The notes under the pieces are model-generated. The model did no database searches, was not told where the DNA came from, and saw nothing but the letters and a program-made list of their open reading frames with translations. Positions 1 to 13,400 of a stretch of DNA of 64,000 bases are shown here, in pieces; position 1 is the stretch's first letter; each line of letters opens with the position of its first letter. The stretch covers positions 49,665,278-49,729,277 of the forward strand of contig NW_026262701.1 of NCBI RefSeq assembly GCF_021869535.1. The letters run 5' to 3'. Position numbers and translations under genes: made by a program. The DNA is from Mytilus californianus (taxonomy: Eukaryota > Mollusca > Bivalvia > Mytilida > Mytilidae).

Positions 1-112
1 GTTTAACCTGTAGTAACAATACCGTTATCTACAAAACTGTATGTTTAACCTGTAGTAACAATACCGTTATCTACAAAACTGTATGTTTAACCTGTAGTAA
101 CAATACTGTTTA
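1..112. repeat. 42-bp tandem repeat, truncated by the window start
   Basis: Unit begins GTTTAACCTGTAGTAACAAT and ends AAAACTGTAT; about 2.7 near-identical copies are visible. The array probably extends to the left of the window. It lies beyond the CEP89 3' end. Confidence 0.9.
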
Positions 113-640
113 AAACATTTAAGAAAGGGGATCTGGTAGAAGAGGGCAAAGTTGGAGGTTGTTATTCCCAATTCCCAGAAAAATAAACACTGAACCTGAA
201 TTCCCCTAAAATATAAAGCATTCTTTCCCAGACCCCGACAAATTAGTCAATAATCCCAAGAAGTGTAAATCCGTAATTCCCTCAAAAAGAAAGGCCCAAT
301 CCAGACATCCCCAAAAAGATCCTTCCGCCCTCTTAGAAAGGGAGCTCATAAAATTTTAAAAGTATGATATAAAACAACAGTTAAAAACATTTTGGCATGT
401 TGTACATTTATATCTTCCCTTAAAGTAAACATTATAAAAATAAGATTCCATCACTGTACCAGGTGAGATATGACATTTCTTCAATCCAGACAATTAAATT
501 TTTCACCTATAGGGCAGAAGAAATGTAGTACCACACTTGACAAAGTGGTAGAATCTGTTTCTCTAATTTTAGACAATGTAAAAGCAAGCTTCAATATTTT
601 TTTCTGAAGATCTGTAAAAAGTGAAGTTCTCTTTTTGTGT
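112..640. other. CEP89 downstream flank, no feature seen
   Basis: AT-rich sequence without a supported gene or repeat. Contains CCC/GGG-poor intergenic text and short open frames that look random. Confidence 0.4.
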
Positions 641-1270
641 TGTTATCAGGCATAATGGCCTTTATTCCAGCTAAACCAGAGAAAAGTAATAGATATTTGA
701 ATTTTAATCTACAATGAAGTGACATTGTGTGAAAAATGTTTGTTGTGTAAAATATGAAAAAAAATAAATATCTTCTTAAAATTAGAAAAATCAATGCATT
801 GTACGTGTACATCAGTAAATTAGGTATGCATCTTTAGATAAATTAAAAAGAAAATTTAAAGTAGAAGAATCTTATATTGTTCAAGGTTACATCTACTATT
901 TGTATGATACAATGCATGCTTATGGATACAAATTAATGTTATTTTGTTTTCTTTCACAGAATAAAAACGAAAAATATCTCTGTATTCCCTTTTTTCATGA
1001 GACTGATAATTTCTTATACAATTTTCCCATGATTTTTTTAGTAAAAAGCTGCTAATATGACTTTCTTCCTTTCAAATATAAGCACTTTCTGATGCAATTT
1101 TCATGAGAATCCAGACAGGTGAAATAAATCCTTTCACCAAGGAAATATTATTTCCATGATGTTATCATTTGAATTCCACAAGAATTACAAGACATTATGA
1201 CAGAAATCTCAATTTGACTTTTCTACTGATACTATTTGGACTGAGAACTGACAAGGGAGATAACTGGAGA
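640..1270 (-). other. CEP89: Probable CEP89 3' UTR
   Basis: AT-rich non-coding sequence follows the stop codon. The first canonical AATAAA on the minus strand lies about 605 nt downstream, at 666-661, so the 3' UTR is probably about 620-640 nt. The exact cleavage site cannot be read from sequence alone, and no strong GU-rich element is visible after it. Confidence 0.5.
661..666 (-). terminator. Candidate poly(A) signal AATAAA for CEP89
   Basis: Reads AATAAA on the minus strand (tttatt on plus). It is the first canonical hexamer after the CEP89 stop codon. AT-rich DNA gives such hexamers by chance, so support is positional only. Confidence 0.45.
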
Positions 1271-1445
1271 TCATTGTTCATCAGACGACACATGGACAAG
1301 CTCTTTAGGCTCTGCCCTATCCATGGCATCTGATAAAGCTTCATGTTGGCGTAGTTGTCTAACAGTTTTGTGTAAAACGTCTTTCATTCGTTCATTCTCA
1401 TTATGTGCTGCCTGCCACATCACTTCCAATTCATCTTCTGCATCT
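1271..1445 (-). CDS. CEP89: CEP89 exon 22 (stop codon)
   Basis: 175 nt including TGA at 1271-1273, residues 735-792. It contains DELEVMWQAAHNENERMKDV, matching the vertebrate ELEVIWESTFRENRRIREL block near the C-terminus. The acceptor follows an uninterrupted T tract ending in TTGCAG. The protein ends VHVSSDEQ. Confidence 0.95.
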
Positions 1446-4400
1446 CTGCAAAAAAAAAAAATTAATACACAAAAATGAGGTCATCTTTATTCATAGTAAA
1501 AGAAAATAAAAGATATTAATTGTATTTTCCTTTTGGTATGAAAATGTAAAAATATGCATGTAAACAAAACAATTTATAAGAAATAATTCAAGAGCAAGCA
1601 TTTACTTTGGATGTAAGCAAACTTTTCCTCAAAATTTTGTTATCTCTCTGGATTTTTCATAGACAACTCGTTCAAAATTTTTACCCTGCAGCCTCTGGTA
1701 TTTCTTTATTTTTTTTTTTAATCTTAAATAACCTTCTGACAAAGCATTTTGAAATGCCAGATATTCTTAATTACTTTTCAAACATTTTAACATTTATTCT
1801 CACACATACAGCTATTTTTAATCAAATTATTTTATTTTTTCAACTGCCTGTATCTAACTAAAAATACCTGGACATTTCTTAATTTTTTCCATTGTTTTGA
1901 TTTATTTTATAATTGTATATTGAAACAAAACCATTGGTTTTTTGTCTCGGAAGGCATGACTTAGGTATTGCTTTTCTGGGGGCGGCAGTGGTGTCAACAA
2001 TTGTTAAGTTTTCTGCTTAAGTTTGAAATGAACTACTTGTGATAGATTAATGATATTCTCTATAAAGTTGCATTACTATCAGTACATATAAGTTTGACAA
2101 CTATTTCGAGGCCAAGGCCCCTAGGTCCAGCGATTTTCAATTAATAAGCAATTTGCAATGTTAAATTTTCTGCTTAAGTTAGTTTGATAGGAACAAATAA
2201 TGTTTTATAGCTATTATACAAATACCAATTGCAAAATAAAAGCATATAGCTGGAAAAATTTGGAAAACCATAAATTTATTATTCAAAGCTGCACATTTTG
2301 ATTTCATGTTCCTTAATCACAAATAGCTTACCTTTTCTCGTCTGAAAAGCCATGCATTAGATCTTCTTTGTCCTTAATTAAATGTCGTAAATGTTTAATC
2401 TCTCTCTCATATTCTTTTTTCTGACTTAAGAATGTTTGGTCTTGTTCTGCTAGCCTGGAAATTAATGACAGAAAATCAGTAATTCACATTATTGTTATGA
2501 ATTGGTACATTTTGAGTGCAATAATTTAGATAGAGGTCTTTAAGTTAACAATCAAATCTATTAAAAACTATTCAGCATTGGACTAGACAGATTCCAAAAT
2601 ATAAAAGCATATATTCTTGAGTGTGTACAATACAGTAGCAACAGAGCAATTGTTGTCCAATACAATAACAGATTTTTACACCGGAAATACAGAAAAACAT
2701 ATTAATGATGGATTATTTGAATTATGGTGTTTAACACCACTTTCAGCACCCTTTGACTTTATCACGGAAGTTAGTTTTTATTGGTGGAGGAAGCATGAGT
2801 ACCAGGAGAGAACCACATACCTTCAGCAGAAAAACTGATAATCCTTGTCAATTAAAATCAAACTGACAACCTCAGGGTTAATAGGCTAGTGATAAATGTC
2901 GTTGAAATACTTAGCCACAGAGTACCATGAAAAGCATATGGGAGAAACAGTTTAATACTGAACTAAAAATTTTGCGATTTCAGATTTTAAAATGCTTGAA
3001 AATTTAATATTCAACTATTTTTAGTGGAGAAATATTGAAACCCACTTGCAACAGAAGAAGCATCTATATATTCAAATTTACACTTTTTCATGATAAAGGA
3101 TCGATTAATTGTATGATATCCCCCCCCCCCCCCCCAAAAAAAAAGCAAACAGAACTGTCAAGTGAAAAATAGATTTACGTATGCTCACCTGCCAGAAACA
3201 GTATTAATCTTTGCAGCTGCTCTCATTTTGTATAGCTGAAAAGAGAAGTAATAAGCAACATTATCTTTTTATAATATAATACAATTTGTAACTTATCAGC
3301 ACAGTACTCCCCCATTTCATTGAGCCTCTTTAATGTCTCCTGTCATTAAAGCACATTTTGAAAAATTCTTGTTTTCAAAGGAATATAAATCTAAATAAAA
3401 TTCCTAAATTTAAGATTTTTGACCACAACGGCCTTCCATTGACTTCTATAGCAAGGAAAGGTTTTCTTCAAAAGAATCACTCTGTGGGTAAAGTTGCTCC
3501 ACAAGCACTACTCTCATGGCTAGACACAACTGTGGGCAAAGTTGCTCCACTATGACTACTCCTGAAGACAAAAAACAAGTTTCTTCTTTTAGCATTCCAT
3601 CAGCCTGAAGGTAAATAAGGTAGGTCAGGATATCAAAAAATGTTTTTACGAGGGGTGTGTATCTACCTTTTTGGACATGTATAGTTGATATCTACATATC
3701 ATACAGACCAACATAATGTTGGACATAAGTTCTGCAATATACCAACCTTAAGTTTCTCTTCCAGTTTTGCTTTCATCATATTATCCTGGAGTAACTTGTT
3801 AACAGCTTTCTTTGTTTCTATCTCATTCTCCTTAGCCTGTATAAATATATAAAATGCTATTGCATTGTCAAATCATGCGTCTTGTTTATTTTTGTGTTGG
3901 CAGGTTGCAGAGTCTTTAATGTTACCCACTTTATTCATTTTTTTACTTTATTCATATATTTTTCAAATAAAAAGAAATTCTGCTTCAAACTTTTCATTAA
4001 AAAAAATAAAAAATCTGGAAACATCTATAGTCAGGTTAAGATCCTATTATTTTTTGGCAAAGTATCTATTAATAGATTTTTAGTATGTACTATGCAGTTT
4101 AAACATATTACTGTTTTATACTAGAAAAATTGAAATAATCAAGAATTTTCATAAACATACAGTTATTATTTACTACTAGCTACGCAAAAACCTTCAAATC
4201 TTAAACTTCTGATCAAAATGCTTTGATATGGATTTGAATTCATTAATTTATTCAGATATGTGTTTGTCTGATTCTGCCACTGAAATGCCTTTTTCAAAAT
4301 AATAACATGACAGTGATGTGTATTACAATGATGTGAAAAGATGAAATACATCAAAGTGAATTATCGTTTAACAATGCAATTCAAAGTTAAATTCAAATTA

Positions 4401-7400
4401 GGAAAATTTCTTCATATTTTGTCTGAGCTTGTCAGAGCATTAACTTGAGCAAAAAAAGATTCATCACGTTTGACCTCATTTGTAAGTCTTAAAAAGGTTA
4501 ATTTCAATTTGATTTCTTAAGGGCTATTATGTCAAAATTGATGTGAGGCTAGGAATGTTTTTCAAAAACCTCCCCTACCCCTAAACCAACATTCCTTCTT
4601 CATTTAATTTTGCTTAGATCAAATGGAAAAATACCATAAATGAACCAGGACTCATGTCCAAAAATTAAAATTTCCTTCCAACCCTCCGATATAGATTTAC
4701 AAATACAACCACATATAATTATCTCCAATACCATGAGCTCTCCAATATTTTTTGTTTTTTTTTTCCAAACTTTTAGATCAAGTTAACTTGAAGGTTATTC
4801 CAGGAACAAATGCCATTAGCCCAGAAATTGTATGTTTTTTTTCATATCTAAATGAAGGAAATTTCATGATCAAGATTAATAAATTTTATCCTACAGACCT
4901 ACACAGATCATGATTAACAGTTGTCTCCATATTTGAACATCATCAATTGTATGTTTTATGTAAGGAATTTTAAATATCATGCTACTAGAACAACTTTTAC
5001 ATAAAATACATTTTAGAATGTGAGTTATGATACAAAAAATATATTATTAAAGTGATTTTAATGTTTGTGTGTGATTTTGAAAATGATTTCCATTTACCAG
5101 TCTCTTCCATCTTTTGAAGTATCTCTTGTACTGTTGGAGACAATAACATTTGTAGAATACAGTGGTGGATTCTCAGAAAAATAACCACCCCACCACCCCT
5201 ACACAAATTACAGGTGTTTTACTGGAAGCAAAAGCCAACTTTTGTTAAATTATTATTCATTACATCAAATTCATATTTTATGGATTATAAAATAAGAGTA
5301 TTAGAAAGGTTCAAATTCACAAAATTCCTTATACTAAAACAGGGGAAAAACATTTGATATACCATCTATCTTTAAATCTAAAATCAAAAGTTCAGAAGAG
5401 GTTTCATCAATAGCACCTTAACCCATTCCATGTAAGTTGTTGGTTTTTTTTATTTTCTAAAAATCTTACCACTTTGGCATAATTATCTCTTTCCTGTGCA
5501 ACCTTCTCTGCCTAAAATTATTATTAAAACTATTTATTAGTTGAGAGCCTAGAAGGTTAGGATGTAAATTAGTTAAATATGAGAGTTATAAATTACCTAA
5601 AGAGATAGCATTGTTGGACAGGAATCGGGTCTTTTGGTCAGAAAACTTTTCTTAGTACTCCCGAGTACAAAATTTGTGCTCGAAACACCAAATACAGTAT
5701 TTTGATTGGTTGATTTCTGAGTCTGAGTACGTTAATCGTACTTGAAATGTTTATGACCACAAGGCCTGGTGTTTGCAGACTATGTGGATGGATGGATTGC
5801 TGTTTAACGTCTAGTGGCAAATTAAATTCATATTCAGGAAGAGAACATGTTAGTGCCATATGAATACGAACCCTGCTTTGTACTAGACAGACACACTAAG
5901 CCTGATTTTTAAAAGTGCTAGTTCACAAGGTAATAGTTTGCAGGAAGACATGTCACTCTTCTGACCCTGAGCTAACCAGTCTTTGTTCTTACTCATTAAT
6001 GACACATGCTTAGCAGAGAAACAGCAAATACCAATCTTACAGTCTATGGTTTCACCTGGGTTCAAACCAACAATCTCCCGTACTCCAGGTGAACACGATA
6101 CCAAGAGACCAATGATGTTTTTATTAAAAATTGTGACAGGATAGGTTGAGCAAGAATAAAAACTACCTTTCTAAATTTATATATCATTATTTGTATGCTG
6201 CAATTCCTGAAATTGTAATAATAAATCTAGCTGTTTGTCCATTGTTCACACAAAATATCTGAATTCACAGCAAATGGTCTTTTGTTTTCAAATTTAACTT
6301 TGCACCTACCACTAGGTACAAAATGTTTATTGTTACTAATTATATTACCTATCATAAGTAAATTTGAACTGACTGTTCTTTTGAGCCTGAATGTAAATGG
6401 TATGTACTAATTAATTTTGAACCAACTGTTCTTTTGTTTTGAATTGCAACTAGGTAATGTTGAAATTTTTGTTTGTTTCCAAATCTAATATTATTGGCTA
6501 AGATGTGTTTTTTGTTTAATAGTGTTTTGTGTCATTGCCTCATTGACATATGCCCAACATCCCAGTCTATTCATAAGATATCCTGGAATAACAGAGTTTT
6601 TTGTCTTTTTGTTTTAGTGTGACTATAGTACCTACCACTCTTATAATATTGCCTAGGTAATCTTGAACTGACTGTTCTTTTGTTTCTGACTGTTCTATAG
6701 CTCTTTGTAGATACAACATCTTGTTTTGAGTTTTCCTGAAATGGTATAATGTTAAATCTCTTGTGTATACTGATCCACTTGAAAAACTAGAAACACTGAA
6801 ATCAGAGCTCATAAATTCTTACAAAATTGTATAAAAAAACATGCAGGTGATACAATCAAAAAGTCATTAGTCTATGAAAAAGCAACAATACCATATAAAT
6901 GTGACAAAGTCCATACTTTGCTAGTGGAAACCCATAAAATCATTTGCATAAAGCACAAAATAGATTGTGAACAATATTATGAGGTATTTATGGTTCTCTG
7001 AACATTGCAATAAAATTTCATTGCTTTTTACAAAAGTGTTGCTGATAAAAAAAATTCAAGTTGGAATCTCTCACTTGTCCTGAGAAGCACAATGAACAAT
7101 GAAAGCAATATATAAAGTGGAAATTGCTAATCATTTGGGACTAGCTGAGTTTAGCCCAAGATTACTGTGCAGTTTGTGTTGTTGAAAATCTATATTTTTT
7201 TTTGTACAATATTGTTTACCTTTTTTACACTGACATCGCTGTCCTTTTTTAAGTTATGATTGCCATTATTGGTATATTCATTTCTTTTGTAACAGTATGC
7301 ACAGTAAAAAAAGGTTTTCAGGACATGATGTTCAGAATTTTGTGATAGGATGGCCCCCTTCCCCCCAATCAGCCATGATTTTAGTATATGTATATATAAA

Positions 7401-10400
7401 CATTAGTGACTGACCTCATACTTCTATGCATAGCTTTTTTCTCAGCCTGATGTCTTTTGATTTCTGCTGTTAACTCTATCATTTGCTGAGTCTGAGATTT
7501 CCTCTCATTTTCCATTGCCTATGAGATAAAGAAAGTTATTTGCCTTATGGTCTTCACTAAATAGTCATTTATACATCAATTGACATAAATTTCATAACTT
7601 ATTTCGAAAGAATAAATTACTGTATGTCACTGCCATATGGTGAATAGTTATAATAAAATGTTGACATAGATATATGTCTACCCTCTATATATAATTTGAT
7701 AGTAAAATGCAAATGTTGAAATTAAAAAAGCAATACTTTAATATGTAAATTATGCAAAAATACTCAAAGTCAATAAACCATAACTGAAGGAAAAGGGCCA
7801 AATAATTTCTGATATATAAAATATGTCAATGCTAAAACAATGCCAAACGAAATTTAATTGACTGATCATAAGTAATTCAAATCAAACTGACATATTCACA
7901 GTACCATTGCTTAAACAACTGCTTACCAAATATCATTGACTTATCATAAGTGGTTCCCCTTAAACTGACCTAATCACAAACTTTTACAAATTGTTGCCAC
8001 TGTCGCTGCCAGGAACAGCATACCTAAGTCTCGCTTTTTGACTCTGTCAAGGCGAGACAAAAATTAGAGGATTTGGTATGATTGTCAATGAGAATTTATT
8101 CACCAAAGTCTGATGCATGCATGTACGATAAAAGCCTAACCAAGGGTCAAAACAGTTCTATAAGAAAAAACCTTATAATCAATTTATCAAATTGTATTTG
8201 CATGGGTTTCATGATCAAAACTATAGCTTTTATTCCTTCTACAACTGGCTTTGTGGTCTGGCAGTAACATGCTCATCTGAAATATGAGAGGTTGGTTCTA
8301 TCTACCATAGGGTCATACCAAAGTTGATATTTGCTGCTCCTCTACTATGTATTCAGCATTTGGTAGAAAGAACAGAGATTGGATGGCTTGGAGTCAGAAT
8401 AATGTGGCTGGGTAGGGTAACTTTTCTTCCTACAGACTGTTACCCTGTGAGCAAGCACATTAATAATCCAACTCAGCATGTAGGTCTAGTATAAAGCAGA
8501 GTAAATTCATATTTCATTAACATGTTCTTGTCAAGAATATGCATGTAATATTTGCAAACGGACAATAAGCATAAATCCATCCATTTTTCTTCTAGAAGCA
8601 TACCAGAAGAACTCTTGATTCATTTTGGTTAAACTATTCTCTTCTTGGTAAAATATTATATTGTAAGTGATAAGTTCAAGTTATTCAAACGAATCAAACA
8701 AGGTAAAATCTGAGACTATAATTCTAGAAAATAGGAATTTGTGAAGACCTATTATTGAGCTATGCCAGAGTTTCCTGTCCATATAAAAATAAGAAGATGT
8801 GGTATGATTGCCAATGAGACTTATACGCAACCATACGGCCTTCAACAATGAAAAATACCCATACTGTATAGTTGGCTATAAAAGGCCTTGACATGAAAAA
8901 TATTAAACAATTCAACTTAGAAAACTAACAACCTAATTTATAACAAAAAAGGTTATTCACATTATCTCCATAAAACTTATTACCTGTAATTTGATTTTGA
9001 GTTCTTCCGAATCTTTCCTATGGCGATCTTCTATATCTAACATTTCTCTACAAAAACATTAGCAAATTTAACATTTGAATAAACAATAGTTACAATTTCC
9101 TACTATCAGTCTAAAATGTACAGTCATAGAAACAAACTGCATTTGTAAAAATATCATTAATAACATGACCTTACTATTTGATATTAACAACAGATTTTTT
9201 ATATATTGAATGCAAAATTGCTACTTAGCTTTTTCGATACATTTGTATTTGTTAATATCTTGCAATCAGCCATTTTACTATACAACTGAGGATGTTCAAA
9301 TAAACTTATGCAATACTGTTTCCTGATGAATTTTTCATAGCACAATAACACAATGGTGGGTTGTACTAATACAGAGCAACACCAAAAGGATATTACCAAA
9401 AATTGACTAAACAGTAAAGGTTAAAAATATACAAAGCCAATAAAAAGAACACTATAACACGTAGTTAAGATGATAAACAATGTCAGTACCTAGAATCTAT
9501 ACTTCAAGACCATCATGTATTATTTGTGAAGTTGATACGGATTATTTATCAACAAGGTCTTGGTATCTTCCGATGAACTTTTTTAGAAAAAGGATGAGAC
9601 TTCTTTGACATAACCCTGCTTCATCAACTTTCTGCCCAGACACTGGTGACGTTTAATAATGATTACTTCTTATTTTATGTGTGTTCTGTTTACTGACAGT
9701 ATATTGTATATTAAATATGTGTTCTGTTATCTGACAGTGATAACTTTAAAGTGTGGGTCATTGATATATTTGGGGTTTGTGTTGCTGAGTCTTTAGTTTT
9801 CCATGTTGTGTTTTGTGTACTGTTGTTTGTCTGTTGGTCTTTTTCTTTTTTCAGTCATGGCATTGTCAGTTTATTTTCTACTTATGAGTTTGAATGTCCC
9901 TTTGGTATCTTTCGCCTCTCTTTTACATATGCTAAAGAAAAATAATATTCATTTCAGATTATTTTCATAATGAATATTGTATTTTGAGAAAATATTCTAA
10001 CCCTGTTGTTAGTTGCCTATGGTGCTGTTACAAATGTACTATGAATAGAAATAAATAAAGAGCTGCGCCATGAGGGAATGATACGTTGGTCAACTTTTCA
10101 AAAATAAAGTTCCACAATTCCTCTATGTCATATCCGAAATTTATAAAGAAACTAATAGGCGCTTATCCTAATAGATATAAACCAGTCACCAAAGTTTCAT
10201 GAAATCTGCTCAAACCATTTTTGAGTTATTGTCCGAAAACTGGAAAATCCTCCCTTTTTATACGCCCGTCCATTTTTGACGGGTATTATGGTATACAAAT
10301 GTCCGGTGTCCGTCCGTCTGTCCGTCCGTCTGTCTGTCCGGCGTAAACATGTCGCACCGTAACTTGAGAATGACTTATCCAAAATTCATGAAACTTAACA

Positions 10401-13400
10401 TAGTTGTTTCTTATGATGGTCAAACGATCTGTATACTTTTTAGCGAAAATAAGATTAAAACTTTTTGAGTTACGGGACTTAGTAACTAAAACAGGTGTGT
10501 GTTTTTTTTCACATGTCGCGCCGTATCTCAAAAACAATTTATGATTATTGCTTAAAACTTTACACACTTCTTAGTTATATTAATCTTAAGATCTGTATAC
10601 TTTTTGTTTTTGATTCAAAATTTTATTTTTGAGATATTGATTTTTTTTTTTTTAAAAAAGGGGGGTTTTCACATGTCGTGCCGTATCTCAAAAACCATTT
10701 ATGATTATTGCTTAAAATTTTACACACTTCTTAGTTATATTAATCTTAAGATCTGTATACTTTTTGGTTTTGATTCAAAATTTCATTTAAGAGATATTGA
10801 GTTTTTTGTAAAAAAAAAAAGGGGGTTTTCGCATGTCAGAAACTATTTATGATTATTGCATAAAAATTCACACACAAGACGACGGGAGTATCATGCGCTC
10901 ATGGCGCAGCTGTTTATTTATGAATAAAATCCCATAACTCTGAAACGTAAAATCTAAAATTTATAAAAATCAAATGGGAACTTACGTCAATAGATATAAA
11001 CAATTAACCAAAGTTTCATGAAAATTGGTTAAAGCGTTTTTGAGTTATTGTCTGTCATGTTGACGACGGACAACGATATACCATAATACTTACAACCTTT
11101 AATAGGAAAACTGAAAAACCCTTGTCAATTAAGATCTGAAACAAACACCCTGCCACAAGAAGGGGCAATCACAACCTTAGATTTGACAGACAAGCAATCA
11201 CAGTAAATGAAATACTAAGACCACACGACCACTGAAGCCCCTACATGAACACATGAATAGATTTTGATGTAAACCAACACTAACTTTTTGAGATCAGCAA
11301 TCTTGTTGATATACTGGTCTACAGTAGTTTTATCTTCACCCTCTCTGATCAGCTCATCATGTTTTTGTTTTGTATCCTTCCATTTTCGTTGTAATTCTTC
11401 AAGTTCCCTATCTGTGTCCGATTTTTCTGCCCTGATCATAACCAATTCTTTTGTAACTTTGGACACTGTAAAGAAAACAGGAAAAATATGATTAATACAT
11501 TTAAGGTAAGGGTTATCCCATTTATACAGATGTGGGAGGACAGGATGGGAAGTTTTAATTATGGACATGGGTTGTGTGTCATTTTTGGTTGAATATCATT
11601 TGATGTTTGCAAAATAACTAAAAGGAATTGTTGGTTATAGGGGGATTTTTGAAGTCCCTTCCTACGGTCTCACATCCATTATAATGGAGTATTCCTAAAT
11701 ACTAGGGCTGTTTTGACCTTGCTGTTAAGGAACTTCAGCTCATATATGATAACCATCCTTGAAATTTTCAAGATGCATAACAATGAACTTGAGAATTAAA
11801 GAGATGTGGGGTAAACACCAAAGAGACAACTATCACTACCAGTCGTCACACACAAAAAAAGACATCAGTGATTTAGCTAGCACTTGTCATTTTCCTCATT
11901 TACAAAACATTTTTCAAAATGACAAAAGTTTTTCAAATCAATTTCGTCACTTAAAAGAAAGTGTAAAAACATTTCCGCATGAAAATACTTAGTTCTACCT
12001 GTCTTCATGTTCCTGACAAGTTTATGACCCTCAGCTAATTAACCTTTACAACAGGTGTTATAAGTTGTGATTAAAGGTAATCTGCTTATCGCCATAGGAT
12101 GGGTCACTAATAAACCTCATAATTGACCATCATAATTATTTTTCCCAGTAAAATTGGTCAGTCGGTATTTAAATTTCAATATTTCTCAAACGACTACAAT
12201 TTGCAGTTCGTTTATTGTAGTTTCATCATTTGAACAAAATCGCTTTCTCCTGGACAGTTCGCATTTTAATTTCAATATTTCTATCACAATTTGCAGTTTG
12301 TTTGTCGTAGTTTCGTCATATTTTATACAACTTTTCATCAAAAACTTTCGACAATTTCGATTAAAAAGATAGTACTTTATTCAAAACGTTCAGAAATATT
12401 TTCAAGAGTCAAACAGGTGCTTTTTTTACTATGTACTGCTAATTTCAATATTTCTCACGATCACAATTTGCAGTTTGTTTGTCGTAGTTTTGTCATATTT
12501 TATACAACTTTTCATCAAAAACTTTCGACAATTTCGATTAAAAAGATAGTACTTTAAATTTATTCAAAACGTTCAGAAATATTTTCAAGAGTCAAACAGG
12601 TTCTTTTTTTACTATATACTGCGCATGTGTGAAAGTATTCTTTTAAATTAAGACACTAAAGCGTAAAATACGAAATCATTTTAAAAGTATCAAATTAAAC
12701 GAGAGAGACAAATATATTTCTTACTAAGCAACTTATTTAAAAATAAAAAATTTCCTGCCTTTTTCGAAACAAGCCATAGATGAATCAGGATTCATTCTGA
12801 ATTTATTATCCTCTTGTCAATTCCTGTTTTCATTTCGTTTAAAAATCGAAAGTTAACGTGATCTATTCTTGATTAATTTAAAATATACAGTCATTTACAA
12901 ATCCTTGGTTCCAAGTTTAAAGAAATGAATATCGATTTAAACGTTTTTACAGGGACAATGATTATGCAGTGAAATAGTCGTTACAAGTTCATTATTCCTG
13001 GTTTTTAAAAAGAGGAACCCAACTTTGTTGATGAGGAATGTCCCCTGAAAATAACTGAAGTGAAATTGTGAACTAGATTTCCGGCTCCTTGTTCTAATCT
13101 TCATATTTAAGCACCACATCAGTCAAATCATGCAATAACTGCCTAGCATGCCTAAGTCCTTCAAAGATGTATAGCTAGTAATATACGTCCTTGGTCCCTT
13201 GCTGTTAATCAAAATAAGGTTGATTTTCATCTCGCGCAAAAGTGACTAAAGCCCTCAAAATCCTCGCTTAAACCCTGAGACATGTTAAGGTCAACATATA
13301 GTCTTCTAGCACACAATTTTAGTTAGCAGCCAGCTGAAGCCGCCTTCGGGTGCGGGATTTTCTCGATGCATTGAAGACCCATTGGTGGCCTTCGGCTGTT

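Noticed and set aside
10197..10567. Open frames with RRTDRRTDRRTD
   Set aside because: Translation of the CCGTCCGTCTGTCCGTC tract at a repeat end.
11215..11568. 117-codon continuous frame around exon 14
   Set aside because: The central part is exon 14 (11285-11465). The flanks are intronic read-through beyond a TTTACAG acceptor and a GTTAGT donor.
12600..12650. Alternative CEP89 promoter near a GCGCATGTGTG word
   Set aside because: A single weak NRF1-like match within intron 13 and no start exon; the word adjoins a tandem repeat.
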